A stretch of 64,000 nucleotides of DNA from contig CACIWQ010000001.1 in assembly GCA_902590395.1 (NCBI GenBank), positions 106,768 through 170,767 on the forward strand, in the 5' to 3' direction. This DNA is from an uncultured Pelagibacteraceae bacterium. GTDB lineage: Bacteria > Pseudomonadota > Alphaproteobacteria > Pelagibacterales > Pelagibacteraceae. Below the pieces are notes generated by a model. The model made no database searches. It was given only the letters and a program-made list of their open reading frames with translations, and was not told the DNA's origin. Position 1 is the first letter of the stretch. Every line of letters begins with the position of its first letter. Below, one piece after another: positions 9,410 through 18,269 of this stretch. Position numbers and translations under genes: made by a program.

Positions 9410-10144
9410 TCAAGACATATACATTCCACCGTTTACATGCAATGTTTCACCCGTAACGTACGCTGCTTGTTCTGAAGATAAAAAGGCAACGCAGTTTGAC
9501 ACATCCTCGCCTGTTCCAAGCTTACCCATGGGAATTCTTGATGTTAAAAATAGTTTAACTTTTTCGGCGATATTCATTGTCATGTCTGAAACTATAAATC
9601 CTGGGGACACGCAGTTAACTGTTACATTCTTTTTTGCATACTCAATTGCCAGACTTTTTGACATTCCAATAATTCCGGCTTTAGACGCGGCATAATTTGA
9701 TTGTCCTACATTTCCAGTATGTCCTACTACAGATGTAATATTTACGACTCTTCCAAATTTATTTTTTAACATTTTTCTAATAGCGTATTTTGATAGTAAA
9801 AAAGTGGAGGTTAAATTTACATCAATTACTTTTTTCCATTCTTCATCTTTCATTCTTAAAGAAAGATTGTCTAAATTTGTTCCTGCATTATTTATTAAAA
9901 TGTCTAAACCACCCAATTCTAAAGTTACTCCTTCTACAAACTCTTCTATTCTTGAATGTTCTGAAATGTCAAATTTTTTTACTTTAATATTTGGATATTT
10001 TTTTTTGATTAAATCAAGTTTTTCTGCTTTAGTTCCACTACCAAGAACATTTCCACCCAAAGCAACAAACTTTTTTACTAGCTCATTTCCAATTCCTCCA
10101 CTAGCGCCTGTTATTAAAATGTTCTTATTTTTAAAGCTAATCAT
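9410..10144 (-). CDS. fabG: 3-oxoacyl-[acyl-carrier-protein] reductase
   Basis: NADPH-dependent reduction of 3-ketoacyl-ACP in fatty-acid elongation. The 244-residue short-chain dehydrogenase has the TGASGGIG nucleotide-binding motif at 12-19, NNAG at 85-88 and the catalytic triad Ser138, Tyr151, Lys155 (YAASK). The ATG overlaps the fabD stop by 4 bases, so the two are probably translationally coupled. The position between fabD and acpP distinguishes it from the many paralogous short-chain dehydrogenases. Confidence 0.96.
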   Translation of the reverse strand: MISFKNKNILITGASGGIGNELVKKFVALGGNVLGSGTKAEKLDLIKKKYPNIKVKKFDISEHSRIEEFVEGVTLELGGLDILINNAGTNLDNLSLRMKDEEWKKVIDVNLTSTFLLSKYAIRKMLKNKFGRVVNITSVVGHTGNVGQSNYAASKAGIIGMSKSLAIEYAKKNVTVNCVSPGFIVSDMTMNIAEKVKLFLTSRIPMGKLGTGEDVSNCVAFLSSEQAAYVTGETLHVNGGMYMS

Positions 10145-11070
10145 TTACTTATAAAATTATTTATTGTGTCTACCGAACTTATATTAGTTATTTTAACATC
10201 TTTATTTATTTTTTTTACTAAACCTGAAAGCACTTTACCAGGGCCAATTTCAATAAAATGTTTAACACCATTTTTTATCATATAATTTACACCTTCTCTC
10301 CATCTAACCCTAGAAGTAATCTGCTCAACCAACAAAGATTTAATGGTATTGGTGTCATTTTCTTCTTTTGCTGTAACATTACTAATAATACTAGGTTTGG
10401 GTTCTATAAAATTAGTATTTTGGATTTTATCTTTCATTTTCGCTGAAGCTTCTCGCATTAACGAACAATGAAATGGAGCGCTGACGGGTAAAATAATTCC
10501 TCTTTTATTTTTTTGTTTTAAGTTTTGGTTTAAAATTTCAACATTTTTTTTTGTTCCACTTACAACTACTTGACCATCGCTATTATCATTAGCTATTTCA
10601 CATATTCCACCTTCTGGAAGTTTTTTTATTTCTTCTTCTATATCTCTTACAGACATACCTAGAACTGCCGTCATGGCACCTTGTCCACTTGGAACTGCAT
10701 TTTGCATTGCCTTGCCACGTTCATGTAATAGGTAGGCAGCTTTTTCAACTGATAAAGAACCAGAACATACAAGCGCTGTATACTCACCTAAAGAATGACC
10801 AGCAAAAAAACTTGAGCTATTTAAATTTAAATTAAAATTTTTATTTAGAACATTAAAAATAGAAACTCCAATTATCATAATTGCTGGCTGTGTATTTTGA
10901 GTTAATTTTAACTCTTCATCAGGGCCATTCAAAATAATATTTGAGAGTTTAAAACCCAAAGTTTGATCAACTATATCAAAATTTTTTTTTACGGAGTCAA
11001 ATTTAGCATAAAAATCAGATCCCATACCTACATACTGTGAGCCCTGACCAGGAAATAAAATTGCTTGCAT
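10141..11070 (-). CDS. fabD: Malonyl-CoA:ACP transacylase
   Basis: Loads malonate from CoA onto acyl carrier protein. The 309 residues show the N-terminal GQGSQYVGMG motif, the nucleophile Ser93 in GHSLGEY, and the conserved SAPFHCSLM segment with its catalytic histidine. It is first in the fabD-fabG-acpP-gmk run and is divergent from rpsF across 137 bases. Confidence 0.96.
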   Translation of the reverse strand: MQAILFPGQGSQYVGMGSDFYAKFDSVKKNFDIVDQTLGFKLSNIILNGPDEELKLTQNTQPAIMIIGVSIFNVLNKNFNLNLNSSSFFAGHSLGEYTALVCSGSLSVEKAAYLLHERGKAMQNAVPSGQGAMTAVLGMSVRDIEEEIKKLPEGGICEIANDNSDGQVVVSGTKKNVEILNQNLKQKNKRGIILPVSAPFHCSLMREASAKMKDKIQNTNFIEPKPSIISNVTAKEENDTNTIKSLLVEQITSRVRWREGVNYMIKNGVKHFIEIGPGKVLSGLVKKINKDVKITNISSVDTINNFISK

Positions 11071-11108
11071 AAGATAATAAGACCTACAATATAATTAAAT
11101 TTTAATAG

Positions 11109-11137
11109 TTGTATATTGAAAATTTTAATAGTATAAA
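11109..11137 (+). promoter_or_regulatory. Possible promoter of the rpsF-rpsR-rplI operon
   Basis: TTGTAT (11109-11114) and TATAAA (11132-11137) are separated by 17 bases, a plausible sigma-70 pair. It would give an untranslated leader of about 60 bases. The leader contains a small hairpin, TAAGG/CCTTA at 11151-11155 and 11164-11168, and an AAGGA site before the rpsF ATG. Many bacteria autoregulate rpsF through an S6:S18-binding leader, but I cannot show that this leader has that fold. Confidence 0.4.
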
Positions 11138-11207
11138 ACTCGACCTCTACTAAGGAAAAGCAGCCTTATTAAAAAGAGATATATAATATGAGCCAAGGAA
11201 ATTATAG

Positions 11208-11570
11208 ATGAATTGTTACGAACACACTATTGTTGCAAAACAGGAACTGACTGAAAGTCAAAATAAGAAATTGCTTGAAAAATATCAAGATTTAATAAAT
11301 AAAAATTCCGGGAAAGTGATCAAAACAGAAGAATGGGGATTGAGAAATCTAGCTAAAAAAACAAAAAATAACTCTAAAGGTAATTACTTTCACATCAAGT
11401 TCGAAGGAGAGGGAAAAACTATACAAGAATTAGAAAGAGCAGAAAATATTGATGATTCTTTAATTAGGTTTTTAACTATAAAAGTAAAAAAACATGACTT
11501 AGAAACAAATTATTTTGAAAAGAAAGAAATACAAAAAACATCAAATTATGAAGAAAAACAAGAGATTTAA
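11208..11570 (+). CDS. rpsF: 30S ribosomal protein S6
   Basis: Platform protein of the small subunit that binds 16S rRNA as a pair with S18. The 120 residues begin with the family pattern MNCYEHTIV and contain the [11 protein letters not shown] strand-turn. A lysine/glutamate-rich C-terminal tail of about 20 residues is an ordinary extension. The gene end overlaps the rpsR start by 23 bases. First gene of the S6-S18-L9 cluster that leads into dnaB. Confidence 0.96.
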   Translation: MNCYEHTIVAKQELTESQNKKLLEKYQDLINKNSGKVIKTEEWGLRNLAKKTKNNSKGNYFHIKFEGEGKTIQELERAENIDDSLIRFLTIKVKKHDLETNYFEKKEIQKTSNYEEKQEI

Positions 11571-11820
11571 ATCTAAAAAAAAAACATCATCGAATTCAAA
11601 ATTAAGTTTATTCCAGAAACCAGGTATAAAGTTTTTTAGACCTTGCCCTTTGTCTGGTAAAAATGCACCAACAGTTGATTATAAAAATATTAAATTGTTA
11701 AAAAAATATATTTCAGAAAGTGGTAGAATTTTACCTTCGAGAATTACTGCCGTATCTCAAAAAAAACAAAAAGAATTATCTAGAGCAATCAAAAGAGCAA
11801 GACTTTTGTCATTGATATAA
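11548..11820 (+). CDS. rpsR: 30S ribosomal protein S18
   Basis: Small-subunit protein, assembly partner of S6. I start it at the ATG at 11548 ([11 protein letters not shown]), giving 90 residues; an in-frame ATG at 11515 would add 11 residues lying wholly inside rpsF and is less likely. The conserved core is visible: [31 protein letters not shown], and the C-terminal [12 protein letters not shown] helix. The 23-base overlap with rpsF suggests coupling, sensible for two proteins that bind as a heterodimer. Confidence 0.94.
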   Translation: MKKNKRFKSKKKTSSNSKLSLFQKPGIKFFRPCPLSGKNAPTVDYKNIKLLKKYISESGRILPSRITAVSQKKQKELSRAIKRARLLSLI

Positions 11821-11826
11821 ATTATT

Positions 11827-12285
11827 ATGGAAGTGGTATTACTTGAAAATATTAAAAATCTCGGAAAAATAGGAGATATAGTAAAGGTTAGAAGAGGACA
11901 CGGACGTAATTTTCTGATCAAATTTGGAAAAGCATTAAAAGCTTCTAAAGAAAATATAGATATAGTAAATAAAAAAAAATCAGAGCTTAATGAAAAAAAT
12001 CTTGAGTTAAAAAAAGTTGCTAAAAAGACTTACGATATTATAAATAATGCAAAATACAAATTTGCGAAAAGAGCTAAAGAAAACAACGAATTATACGGGT
12101 CTATTAAACCTCTAGAGTTATCAAAAAGTATAGAGGAAGTAAGTAAAGTAAAAATAAAACCATCCCAAATTGACCTTGGTAAAGAGATGAAAAAAATAGG
12201 TTTCTACGAAGCCACAATTAATTTACATGCCGAAATTCAAGCTAAAATTCATATTGAGGTTGTAAAAGAAGAAGACAAAACTTAA
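11827..12285 (+). CDS. rplI: 50S ribosomal protein L9
   Basis: Large-subunit protein with two globular domains joined by a long helix. The 152 residues begin with the L9 signature: VVLLENIKNLGKIGDIVKV, then RRGHGRNFLI. The connecting helix runs over about residues 40-75 and the C-terminal domain ends with IHAEIQAKIHIEVV-like strands. It lies 6 bases after rpsR and is followed by a 95-base spacer before dnaB. Confidence 0.96.
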   Translation: MEVVLLENIKNLGKIGDIVKVRRGHGRNFLIKFGKALKASKENIDIVNKKKSELNEKNLELKKVAKKTYDIINNAKYKFAKRAKENNELYGSIKPLELSKSIEEVSKVKIKPSQIDLGKEMKKIGFYEATINLHAEIQAKIHIEVVKEEDKT

Positions 12286-12316
12286 ATTTTTAATATTTTT
12301 TTTCCACAGAATATTT

Positions 12317-12344
12317 ACCTCGTGTATAACTTTGAGGTTTTTTT
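12317..12344 (+). terminator. Possible weak terminator after rplI
   Basis: ACCTC (12317-12321) can pair with GAGGT (12334-12338) around a 12-base loop, followed by a run of T to 12344. The stem is short and the loop large, so it may only partly terminate the ribosomal-protein transcript before dnaB. Confidence 0.4.
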
Positions 12345-12380
12345 AATTATTTTTATGGTATTAAATGATCAAAAATAATT

Positions 12381-13817
12381 ATGTCTTCTCAACCATTTAA
12401 AATAATTCAAGGATCGCAAGGGCAGATGCCTTGCAATATTGAAGCTGAACAAGCTCTTATAGGTTCGATCCTGGTCTCAAATGAACTATATGATGAGATC
12501 GCACCTATAATTAATTCACAAAAGTTTTTTGATCCTATTCATATAAAAATTTTCGAAACTATTGAAATGCTGATAGGTAAAGGTCTTTTGGCTAATCCTG
12601 TCACGTTAAAGAATCATTTTGAAAATGACAAAGGGTTACAGCAATTAGGAGGACAAGAATATTTAGTTAAAATTACTAAATTTTCAACCACTTCTCCAAA
12701 ACAGGTTTTAGATTATGCTAACATAGTTCATGAAATGCATGTCCGTAGAGAATTAATTAAAATATCTGAAAATGTTTTAAATGAGGCCTCAAATAAAAAT
12801 GAAGCTATTTCTTCTGGAGAGGAGATGATCCAGAATGCTGAAAAATCTTTATTTGATCTAGCCGAGAGAGGACATTTTAATCGATCTTTTTTGAAATTTG
12901 AGAATGCTCTTAAACAAACGATTGAAATGGCAAGAAATGCATATCAAAACGAAGAAGGTATTGTTGGTGTTCCAACTGGTCTAACAGATTTAGACTCCAG
13001 ATTAGGTGGCATGCACAAACAAGACTTAATAATTATTGCTGGTAGACCATCAATGGGTAAAACCGCTCTGGCTACTAATATAGCTTTTCATGCTGCTAAA
13101 AATATTGAAAAAAAGGGATCAAAATCTACAGTTGCCTTTTTTTCTTTAGAGATGTCATCAGAGCAGTTGTCTACACGGATATTGTCTGAACAATCTAGAA
13201 TAAGATCAAATGATATTAGAAGAGGTAAGGTTTCAGAAAAAGAATTTGAGCAATTTATAGAAACATCTAAAAATATATACAATTTGCCTTTATATATAGA
13301 TGAGACTCCCGCTATTTCTATTTCGGCAATCAGCAATAGATCTAGAAGAATAAAAAGACTTTTTGGTTTAGATTTAATTGTGATTGACTACATTCAATTA
13401 ATGAGATCTTCGGGAAATAGAAGAAATGACGGAAGAGTCCAAGAAATTTCCGAAATAACTCAAGGTCTAAAAGCTTTAGCAAAAGAACTTGACGTACCTG
13501 TTCTTGCATTATCACAGCTCTCAAGAGCTGTTGAACAACGCGATGATAAAAAGCCACAGTTAGCTGACCTGAGAGAATCGGGTTCTATTGAACAAGATGC
13601 AGATGTTGTTATGTTTGTTTATAGAGCAGCCTATTATCTTGAAAGAAAGGAACCAACTCTGGGATCTATAGAACATGCAGAATGGCAGCAAAAAATGGAT
13701 GAAATTTCTAGCCTAGCAGAAATAATGATAAGTAAACAAAGGCATGGGCCTACAGGAAATGTTAAAGTCGAATTTGAAGCAATGTATACTAAGTTTAAGG
13801 ACTTAGAAAATAGGTAA
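12381..13817 (+). CDS. dnaB: Replicative DNA helicase DnaB
   Basis: Hexameric helicase that unwinds the replication fork. The 478 residues have the N-terminal domain starting at MPCNIEAEQALIGSIL, a linker helix, and the RecA-like motor with Walker A GRPSMGKTAL at 221-230. The Walker B-type LIVIDYIQLM, LSQLSRAVEQR, and the arginine-finger-region LRESGSIEQDADVV are also present. No intein is inserted at the P-loop. It follows rplI, as in many proteobacteria. Confidence 0.97.
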   Translation: MSSQPFKIIQGSQGQMPCNIEAEQALIGSILVSNELYDEIAPIINSQKFFDPIHIKIFETIEMLIGKGLLANPVTLKNHFENDKGLQQLGGQEYLVKITKFSTTSPKQVLDYANIVHEMHVRRELIKISENVLNEASNKNEAISSGEEMIQNAEKSLFDLAERGHFNRSFLKFENALKQTIEMARNAYQNEEGIVGVPTGLTDLDSRLGGMHKQDLIIIAGRPSMGKTALATNIAFHAAKNIEKKGSKSTVAFFSLEMSSEQLSTRILSEQSRIRSNDIRRGKVSEKEFEQFIETSKNIYNLPLYIDETPAISISAISNRSRRIKRLFGLDLIVIDYIQLMRSSGNRRNDGRVQEISEITQGLKALAKELDVPVLALSQLSRAVEQRDDKKPQLADLRESGSIEQDADVVMFVYRAAYYLERKEPTLGSIEHAEWQQKMDEISSLAEIMISKQRHGPTGNVKVEFEAMYTKFKDLENR

Positions 13818-13831
13818 CTTTAACTTTTTCA

Positions 13832-16285
13832 ATGCTTAAGGATTTTTATAAAAATTTAATAATTGAAAAGCCAAGATTTACATTATTAATTCTCGTTTTT
13901 TTGTTAATTGGATTTGGGTATTATTCAAAAGATTTTCAACTAGATGCATCATCAGATACTTTGTTGTTAGAAAATGACCCAGATTTAAAATATTTAAGAG
14001 AAGTAAATTCTAAATATAAATCGAAAGATTTTTTGGTCTTAACTTACACGCCAAAAAATGATTTATTAGACTCCGAAACAATAAAAAATCTTACAGACCT
14101 AAAAAATGATTTAAAAAATTTAAGTTGGTCCAATAATGTAATAACAATTTTGGATGTGCCTTTACTCAAAAATAATGATGATCCACTAGCAGAAAGAATA
14201 AAAAATTTTAAAACTTTATCAAGTGTTGACGTTGATAAAGAAAGAGGATTTGAAGAAATCATAAATAGCCCAATTTATAAGGAATTTGTAATTAGTAAAG
14301 ACGGCAAAACTAGCGGAATACTAGTTTATATTGAAACAGACGAAAAATTATACAACTTAATAAAAGTAAAAAATATTTACCTAGATAAAAAAAATAATAA
14401 AAAATTAACCGTCGAAGATAAAAAGAAATATAAAGAATTTTTAAAAGAATATGATAGTTACAAAAAATCATATAACCGTAAAAATCATCAAAATATTAAC
14501 GAAATTAGAGAAATAATATTAAAATATCAAAATACAGCTAAAATTCATTTGGGTGGTATACCAATGATAGCTGATGACATGATGACATTTATAAAAAATG
14601 ACATATTAGTTTTTGGCGCTGGTGTTTTTTTATTTATTGTTTGTACACTTTGGTTTGTTTTCAGAAGTTTGCTATGGGTTTTTATTCCTCTTTTGAGTTG
14701 TTTTTTTGCAGTTTTAATCATGGTTGGATTATTAGGATTGGTAGGTTGGAAAGTAACAGTAATATCCTCCAATTTTATAGCCTTGATGCTTATCCTTACT
14801 ATGGCCATGAATATTCATATGAGTGTTAGATATTTGCAATTCAAAAAAGAAAATCCGAATATTTCAAATAGTGAAGCGATATTGTGGACTTCTGGAAAAA
14901 TGTTTTGGCCAATACTTTATACTGTTCTAACAACTATTTGCGCATTTCTGTCTCTTATATTTAGTGACATCAAGCCTATTATTGATTTCGGTTGGATGAT
15001 GACAGTGGGTTTAATAGTTTCGTTAACTGTAACTTTTACCTTGCTTCCTGCAATTTTAAATATTTTAAGTAAAGAAAACGCTAATTATAAAAGTGAAAAA
15101 AAATCAAAAATTACTTCTTTCCTAAGTAAAGTTGCACAAAAAAATACTAAAACCATCTTTCTCTCTGCTTTATTTGTTATAGTTGTGAGTGTAATAGGCA
15201 TTTCAAAATTAGAGGTAGAAAATAGTTTTATTAATTATTTTGATAAGGAAACTGAAATTTACAAAGGAATGAAGTTGATTGATGATGAGCTCGGCGGAAC
15301 CACTCCGCTTGATGTTATTATAAAATTTCCAGAAAAAGAAATAAAAGATGATACTGAAGATGATTTTGATGGTTGGGATGATGATGAAAAAGATGAAGAA
15401 AAATATTGGTTTACTAGAAATAAAATAGATAAGATTACTAAGGTACATGATTATTTAGATGATCTGCAAGCTGTTGGTAAGGTAATATCTTTTGCTTCTA
15501 TGGTTAGAGTTGCTGAAGATTTAAATGATGGAAAAAAATTGCAAGGATTAGAAATGGGAGTCCTTTATACTAAAATTCCAGATTCAATAAAAAAAGAAAT
15601 AATTGATCCATATATATCGATTAAAAATAATGAAGCTAGAATAAGCCTGAGAGTTATGGATTCTAAAAAAGATTTAAGAAGAAATGAATTAATAAAAAAA
15701 ATTAATTATGATTTAGAAAATCAATTAGGTTTAGATAAAACTGAATTTAAATTGGCTGGGGTTCTTATACTTTTTAACAATCTTTTACAAAGTCTATTTA
15801 AATCACAAATATTAACGCTAGGTGTTGTAATGGCTGGTATTACTTTTATGTTTTTAATACTTTTTAGAAATATAACTTTGTCATTGATTGGTGTTGTGCC
15901 TAATTTCATGGCCGCTTTCCTTATTTTAGGCATCATTGGTTTGCTAGAAATACCTCTTGATATGATGACCATTACTATAGCTGCAATTACAATCGGTATA
16001 GCTGTAGATAACAGCATACATTATATTTATAGGTTTAAAGAAGAATTTAAAAAAATTAATAATTACAATCAAACTCTCGAGAAATGTCATAATACAGTTG
16101 GTATAGCTATTTTAAACACATCCATAACAATCGTATTTGGTTTTTCAATACTTGTTTTGTCTAATTTTATTCCAACTATCTATTTTGGAGTATTTACAGG
16201 TATTGCAATGCTTTTAGCGATGATTTCCGTTTTAACACTTTTACCAAAATTAATTTTGGTAGTAAAACCTTTTGGCAATGAGTGA
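13832..16285 (+). CDS. RND-superfamily (MMPL) exporter
   Basis: Predicted proton-driven inner-membrane exporter of lipids or other hydrophobic compounds; the substrate is unknown. The 817 residues form two repeats: one N-terminal helix, a large periplasmic loop (about 40-240), six helices (about 250-410), then a second helix-loop-six-helix half (435-817). Each half has family-typical charged intramembrane motifs, clearest in IGIAVDNSIHYIYRF near residue 725. The second loop carries an acidic insertion (EDDFDGWDDDEKDEE). It sits 14 bases after dnaB and its end overlaps cvpA by 8 bases. In related lineages I recall alr and radA here, so this exporter looks like a local replacement. HpnN-like hopanoid exporters are one comparison. 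Confidence 0.85.
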   Translation: MLKDFYKNLIIEKPRFTLLILVFLLIGFGYYSKDFQLDASSDTLLLENDPDLKYLREVNSKYKSKDFLVLTYTPKNDLLDSETIKNLTDLKNDLKNLSWSNNVITILDVPLLKNNDDPLAERIKNFKTLSSVDVDKERGFEEIINSPIYKEFVISKDGKTSGILVYIETDEKLYNLIKVKNIYLDKKNNKKLTVEDKKKYKEFLKEYDSYKKSYNRKNHQNINEIREIILKYQNTAKIHLGGIPMIADDMMTFIKNDILVFGAGVFLFIVCTLWFVFRSLLWVFIPLLSCFFAVLIMVGLLGLVGWKVTVISSNFIALMLILTMAMNIHMSVRYLQFKKENPNISNSEAILWTSGKMFWPILYTVLTTICAFLSLIFSDIKPIIDFGWMMTVGLIVSLTVTFTLLPAILNILSKENANYKSEKKSKITSFLSKVAQKNTKTIFLSALFVIVVSVIGISKLEVENSFINYFDKETEIYKGMKLIDDELGGTTPLDVIIKFPEKEIKDDTEDDFDGWDDDEKDEEKYWFTRNKIDKITKVHDYLDDLQAVGKVISFASMVRVAEDLNDGKKLQGLEMGVLYTKIPDSIKKEIIDPYISIKNNEARISLRVMDSKKDLRRNELIKKINYDLENQLGLDKTEFKLAGVLILFNNLLQSLFKSQILTLGVVMAGITFMFLILFRNITLSLIGVVPNFMAAFLILGIIGLLEIPLDMMTITIAAITIGIAVDNSIHYIYRFKEEFKKINNYNQTLEKCHNTVGIAILNTSITIVFGFSILVLSNFIPTIYFGVFTGIAMLLAMISVLTLLPKLILVVKPFGNE

Positions 16286-16826
16286 CATTGTAGAATTTAT
16301 ACAAAATAGTATATCAGCATTTGATTTAATTGTTTTTTTAATTATTGTTTATTCTATGGTGCAAAGTGCAGCTAAAGGCTTTATGTTGAGTCTTTTGTCT
16401 TTTTCGAAATGGCTTCTTGCGTTAGTAATAACTATTATTTTGGTACCTAAATTAAATCCTTGGGTACAGGAATATATAGAATCAAGATTTATAACTGATA
16501 TAGGTTTGGGGATTTTTGTTTACATAATTTCTTTGTTTGTAATAATAAATATTGGCAAAGCTATAAGTAACGCAGTAACCTATTCAGGACTCGGCTCGGT
16601 TGATAAAATTTTTGGTTTAATTTTTGGAGTTTTCAAAGGATATGTTTTCTGTGTTTGTATTTTTTCTTTGTTCAACTGGTTTTACCCACATCAAAATTGG
16701 CCTATAAAAACCGATGATGCTTATTCCTTTGAAATAATATACAAAGGGAGTGTGTTTTTGATCGACGAATTCCCAAACAGCAAAGATTACTACGATAAAA
16801 CTGAGGAAAAAATAGAAAAAATCTAA
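16278..16826 (+). CDS. cvpA: CvpA-family membrane protein
   Basis: Small inner-membrane protein, named for colicin V production in E. coli, often linked to purF. From the ATG at 16278 it has 182 residues with four hydrophobic segments at about residues 15-33, 45-60, 75-100 and 115-135, and the family signature region GLGSVDKIFGLIFGVFKG. An upstream TTG at 16272 would add two residues. It overlaps the exporter gene by 8 bases and abuts purF with no gap, the classic cvpA-purF pairing. Its biochemical role is not established. Confidence 0.88.
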   Translation: MSDIVEFIQNSISAFDLIVFLIIVYSMVQSAAKGFMLSLLSFSKWLLALVITIILVPKLNPWVQEYIESRFITDIGLGIFVYIISLFVIINIGKAISNAVTYSGLGSVDKIFGLIFGVFKGYVFCVCIFSLFNWFYPHQNWPIKTDDAYSFEIIYKGSVFLIDEFPNSKDYYDKTEEKIEKI

Positions 16827-18260
16827 ATGGGCAGACTAAGAGAGGAATGTGGAATTTTTGGTATTTTCAATAATACTGATGCTGCCAAGCTAACTGCATT
16901 GGGATTGCATGCCCTACAACATAGAGGACAAGAAGGTTGTGGGATAGTCACTTGTGACGATAAAAAATTTTATAGCGAAAGAAGACTTGGACTGGTTGGA
17001 GATAATTTTACTAAAGGAAAAGTTTTAGAAAAATTGCCCGGAAATTATGCTATCGGACATAATCGATATTCAACGGCAGGCAATAATTTTATAAAAAATA
17101 TACAGCCATTTTTTGCTGATCTACATACTGGAGGAATAAGCATAGCCCACAACGGAAATCTAAGTAATGCTAATAGTCTTAGAGAAGAATTGGTTAAAAA
17201 TGGATCAATTTTTCAGACAACTTCCGACACAGAAACTATAGTTCAACTTATAGCTAGATCAAAAAGATCGAAAATAGTAGATAAAATAATTGAATCACTT
17301 TTTCAGATACAGGGTGGTTATGCTTTGACTATTTTAACAAATAAAAAATTAATTGGAATTAGAGATCCTTTTGGGATTAGACCTTTGATATTAGGAAAAC
17401 TAAATAAGTCCTATGTTTTGGCCTCAGAAACTTGTGCTTTAGATATAATTGGCGCAAAATTTGTCAGAGAAATTGAAAATGGTGAAATAGTCGTTATAAC
17501 TGATAACGGTATAGAAAGCATAAAACCCTTTCCTAAAATTAAAGAGCGACCATGCATTTTCGAATATATATACTTTGCTAGGCCTGATAGCATCATAAAA
17601 AACATCAGCGTTTATGAATACAGAAAAAAATTAGGGCAAGAATTAGCTAGTGAATCTCATATAGATTCAGATCTAATAGTACCAGTTCCAGATTCTGGGG
17701 TGCCGGCTGCAATAGGTTACTCTGAAAAGATTAAAAAAAATGTTGAATTGGGAATTATAAGAAATCATTATGTTGGAAGAACCTTTATTGAGCCAACTCA
17801 ACAAATAAGAAGTTTAGGGGTTAAATTAAAACACAGCGTAAACAAGACCCTTATTAAAAACAAAAGCCTAGTTTTAATTGACGATTCTCTTGTTAGAGGA
17901 ACAACTTCAGTAAAAATTATTCAAATGTTATACGAGTTCGGAGCAAAAGAAGTTCATTTAAGAGTCGCATCGCCTCCCATAAAATATCCTGATTACTATG
18001 GTGTAGATACCCCAAGTAAAGAAGAGTTATTAGCTTCTAAGTTTGATTTGGAAGGTATGAGAAAATTTATAAATGTAAAAACTTTACAATTTTTGTCGCT
18101 AGAAGGTTTATATAAATCTATGGGATTTAAAAGCAGAAACTCAATTTATCCCCAATTTACTGACCACTGCTTTACTGGTGATTATCCTGTAAAACCGATA
18201 GATGCTTTTGATAAAGACTACTATGAAAAAAAATTGTCTTACATGTCGTCAAAAGTCTAA
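16827..18260 (+). CDS. purF: Amidophosphoribosyltransferase (glutamine PRPP amidotransferase)
   Basis: Catalyses the first committed step of purine synthesis, PRPP plus glutamine to phosphoribosylamine. The 477 residues have an N-terminal Ntn glutaminase with Cys8 as nucleophile after a seven-residue propeptide (MGRLREE). The C-terminal phosphoribosyltransferase domain has the PRPP loop VLIDDSLVRGTT near 349-360. Bacillus-type enzymes with a propeptide normally bind a 4Fe-4S cluster through four cysteines. Here C243 and C448 remain, but the other two positions appear to be D389 and T445, so no such cluster is expected. It directly follows cvpA. Confidence 0.96.
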   Translation: MGRLREECGIFGIFNNTDAAKLTALGLHALQHRGQEGCGIVTCDDKKFYSERRLGLVGDNFTKGKVLEKLPGNYAIGHNRYSTAGNNFIKNIQPFFADLHTGGISIAHNGNLSNANSLREELVKNGSIFQTTSDTETIVQLIARSKRSKIVDKIIESLFQIQGGYALTILTNKKLIGIRDPFGIRPLILGKLNKSYVLASETCALDIIGAKFVREIENGEIVVITDNGIESIKPFPKIKERPCIFEYIYFARPDSIIKNISVYEYRKKLGQELASESHIDSDLIVPVPDSGVPAAIGYSEKIKKNVELGIIRNHYVGRTFIEPTQQIRSLGVKLKHSVNKTLIKNKSLVLIDDSLVRGTTSVKIIQMLYEFGAKEVHLRVASPPIKYPDYYGVDTPSKEELLASKFDLEGMRKFINVKTLQFLSLEGLYKSMGFKSRNSIYPQFTDHCFTGDYPVKPIDAFDKDYYEKKLSYMSSKV

Positions 18261-18269
18261 AAAAATAAT

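Noticed and set aside
9790-10154. Two plus-strand open frames of 65 and 116 codons inside fabG
   Set aside because: Antisense to a fully conserved fabG with no ribosome-binding site; a by-product of low stop density opposite this gene.
11515-11547. Upstream in-frame ATG for rpsR adding 11 residues
   Set aside because: The extra residues lie inside rpsF, and the ATG at 11548 gives a normal S18 with its basic N-terminus.
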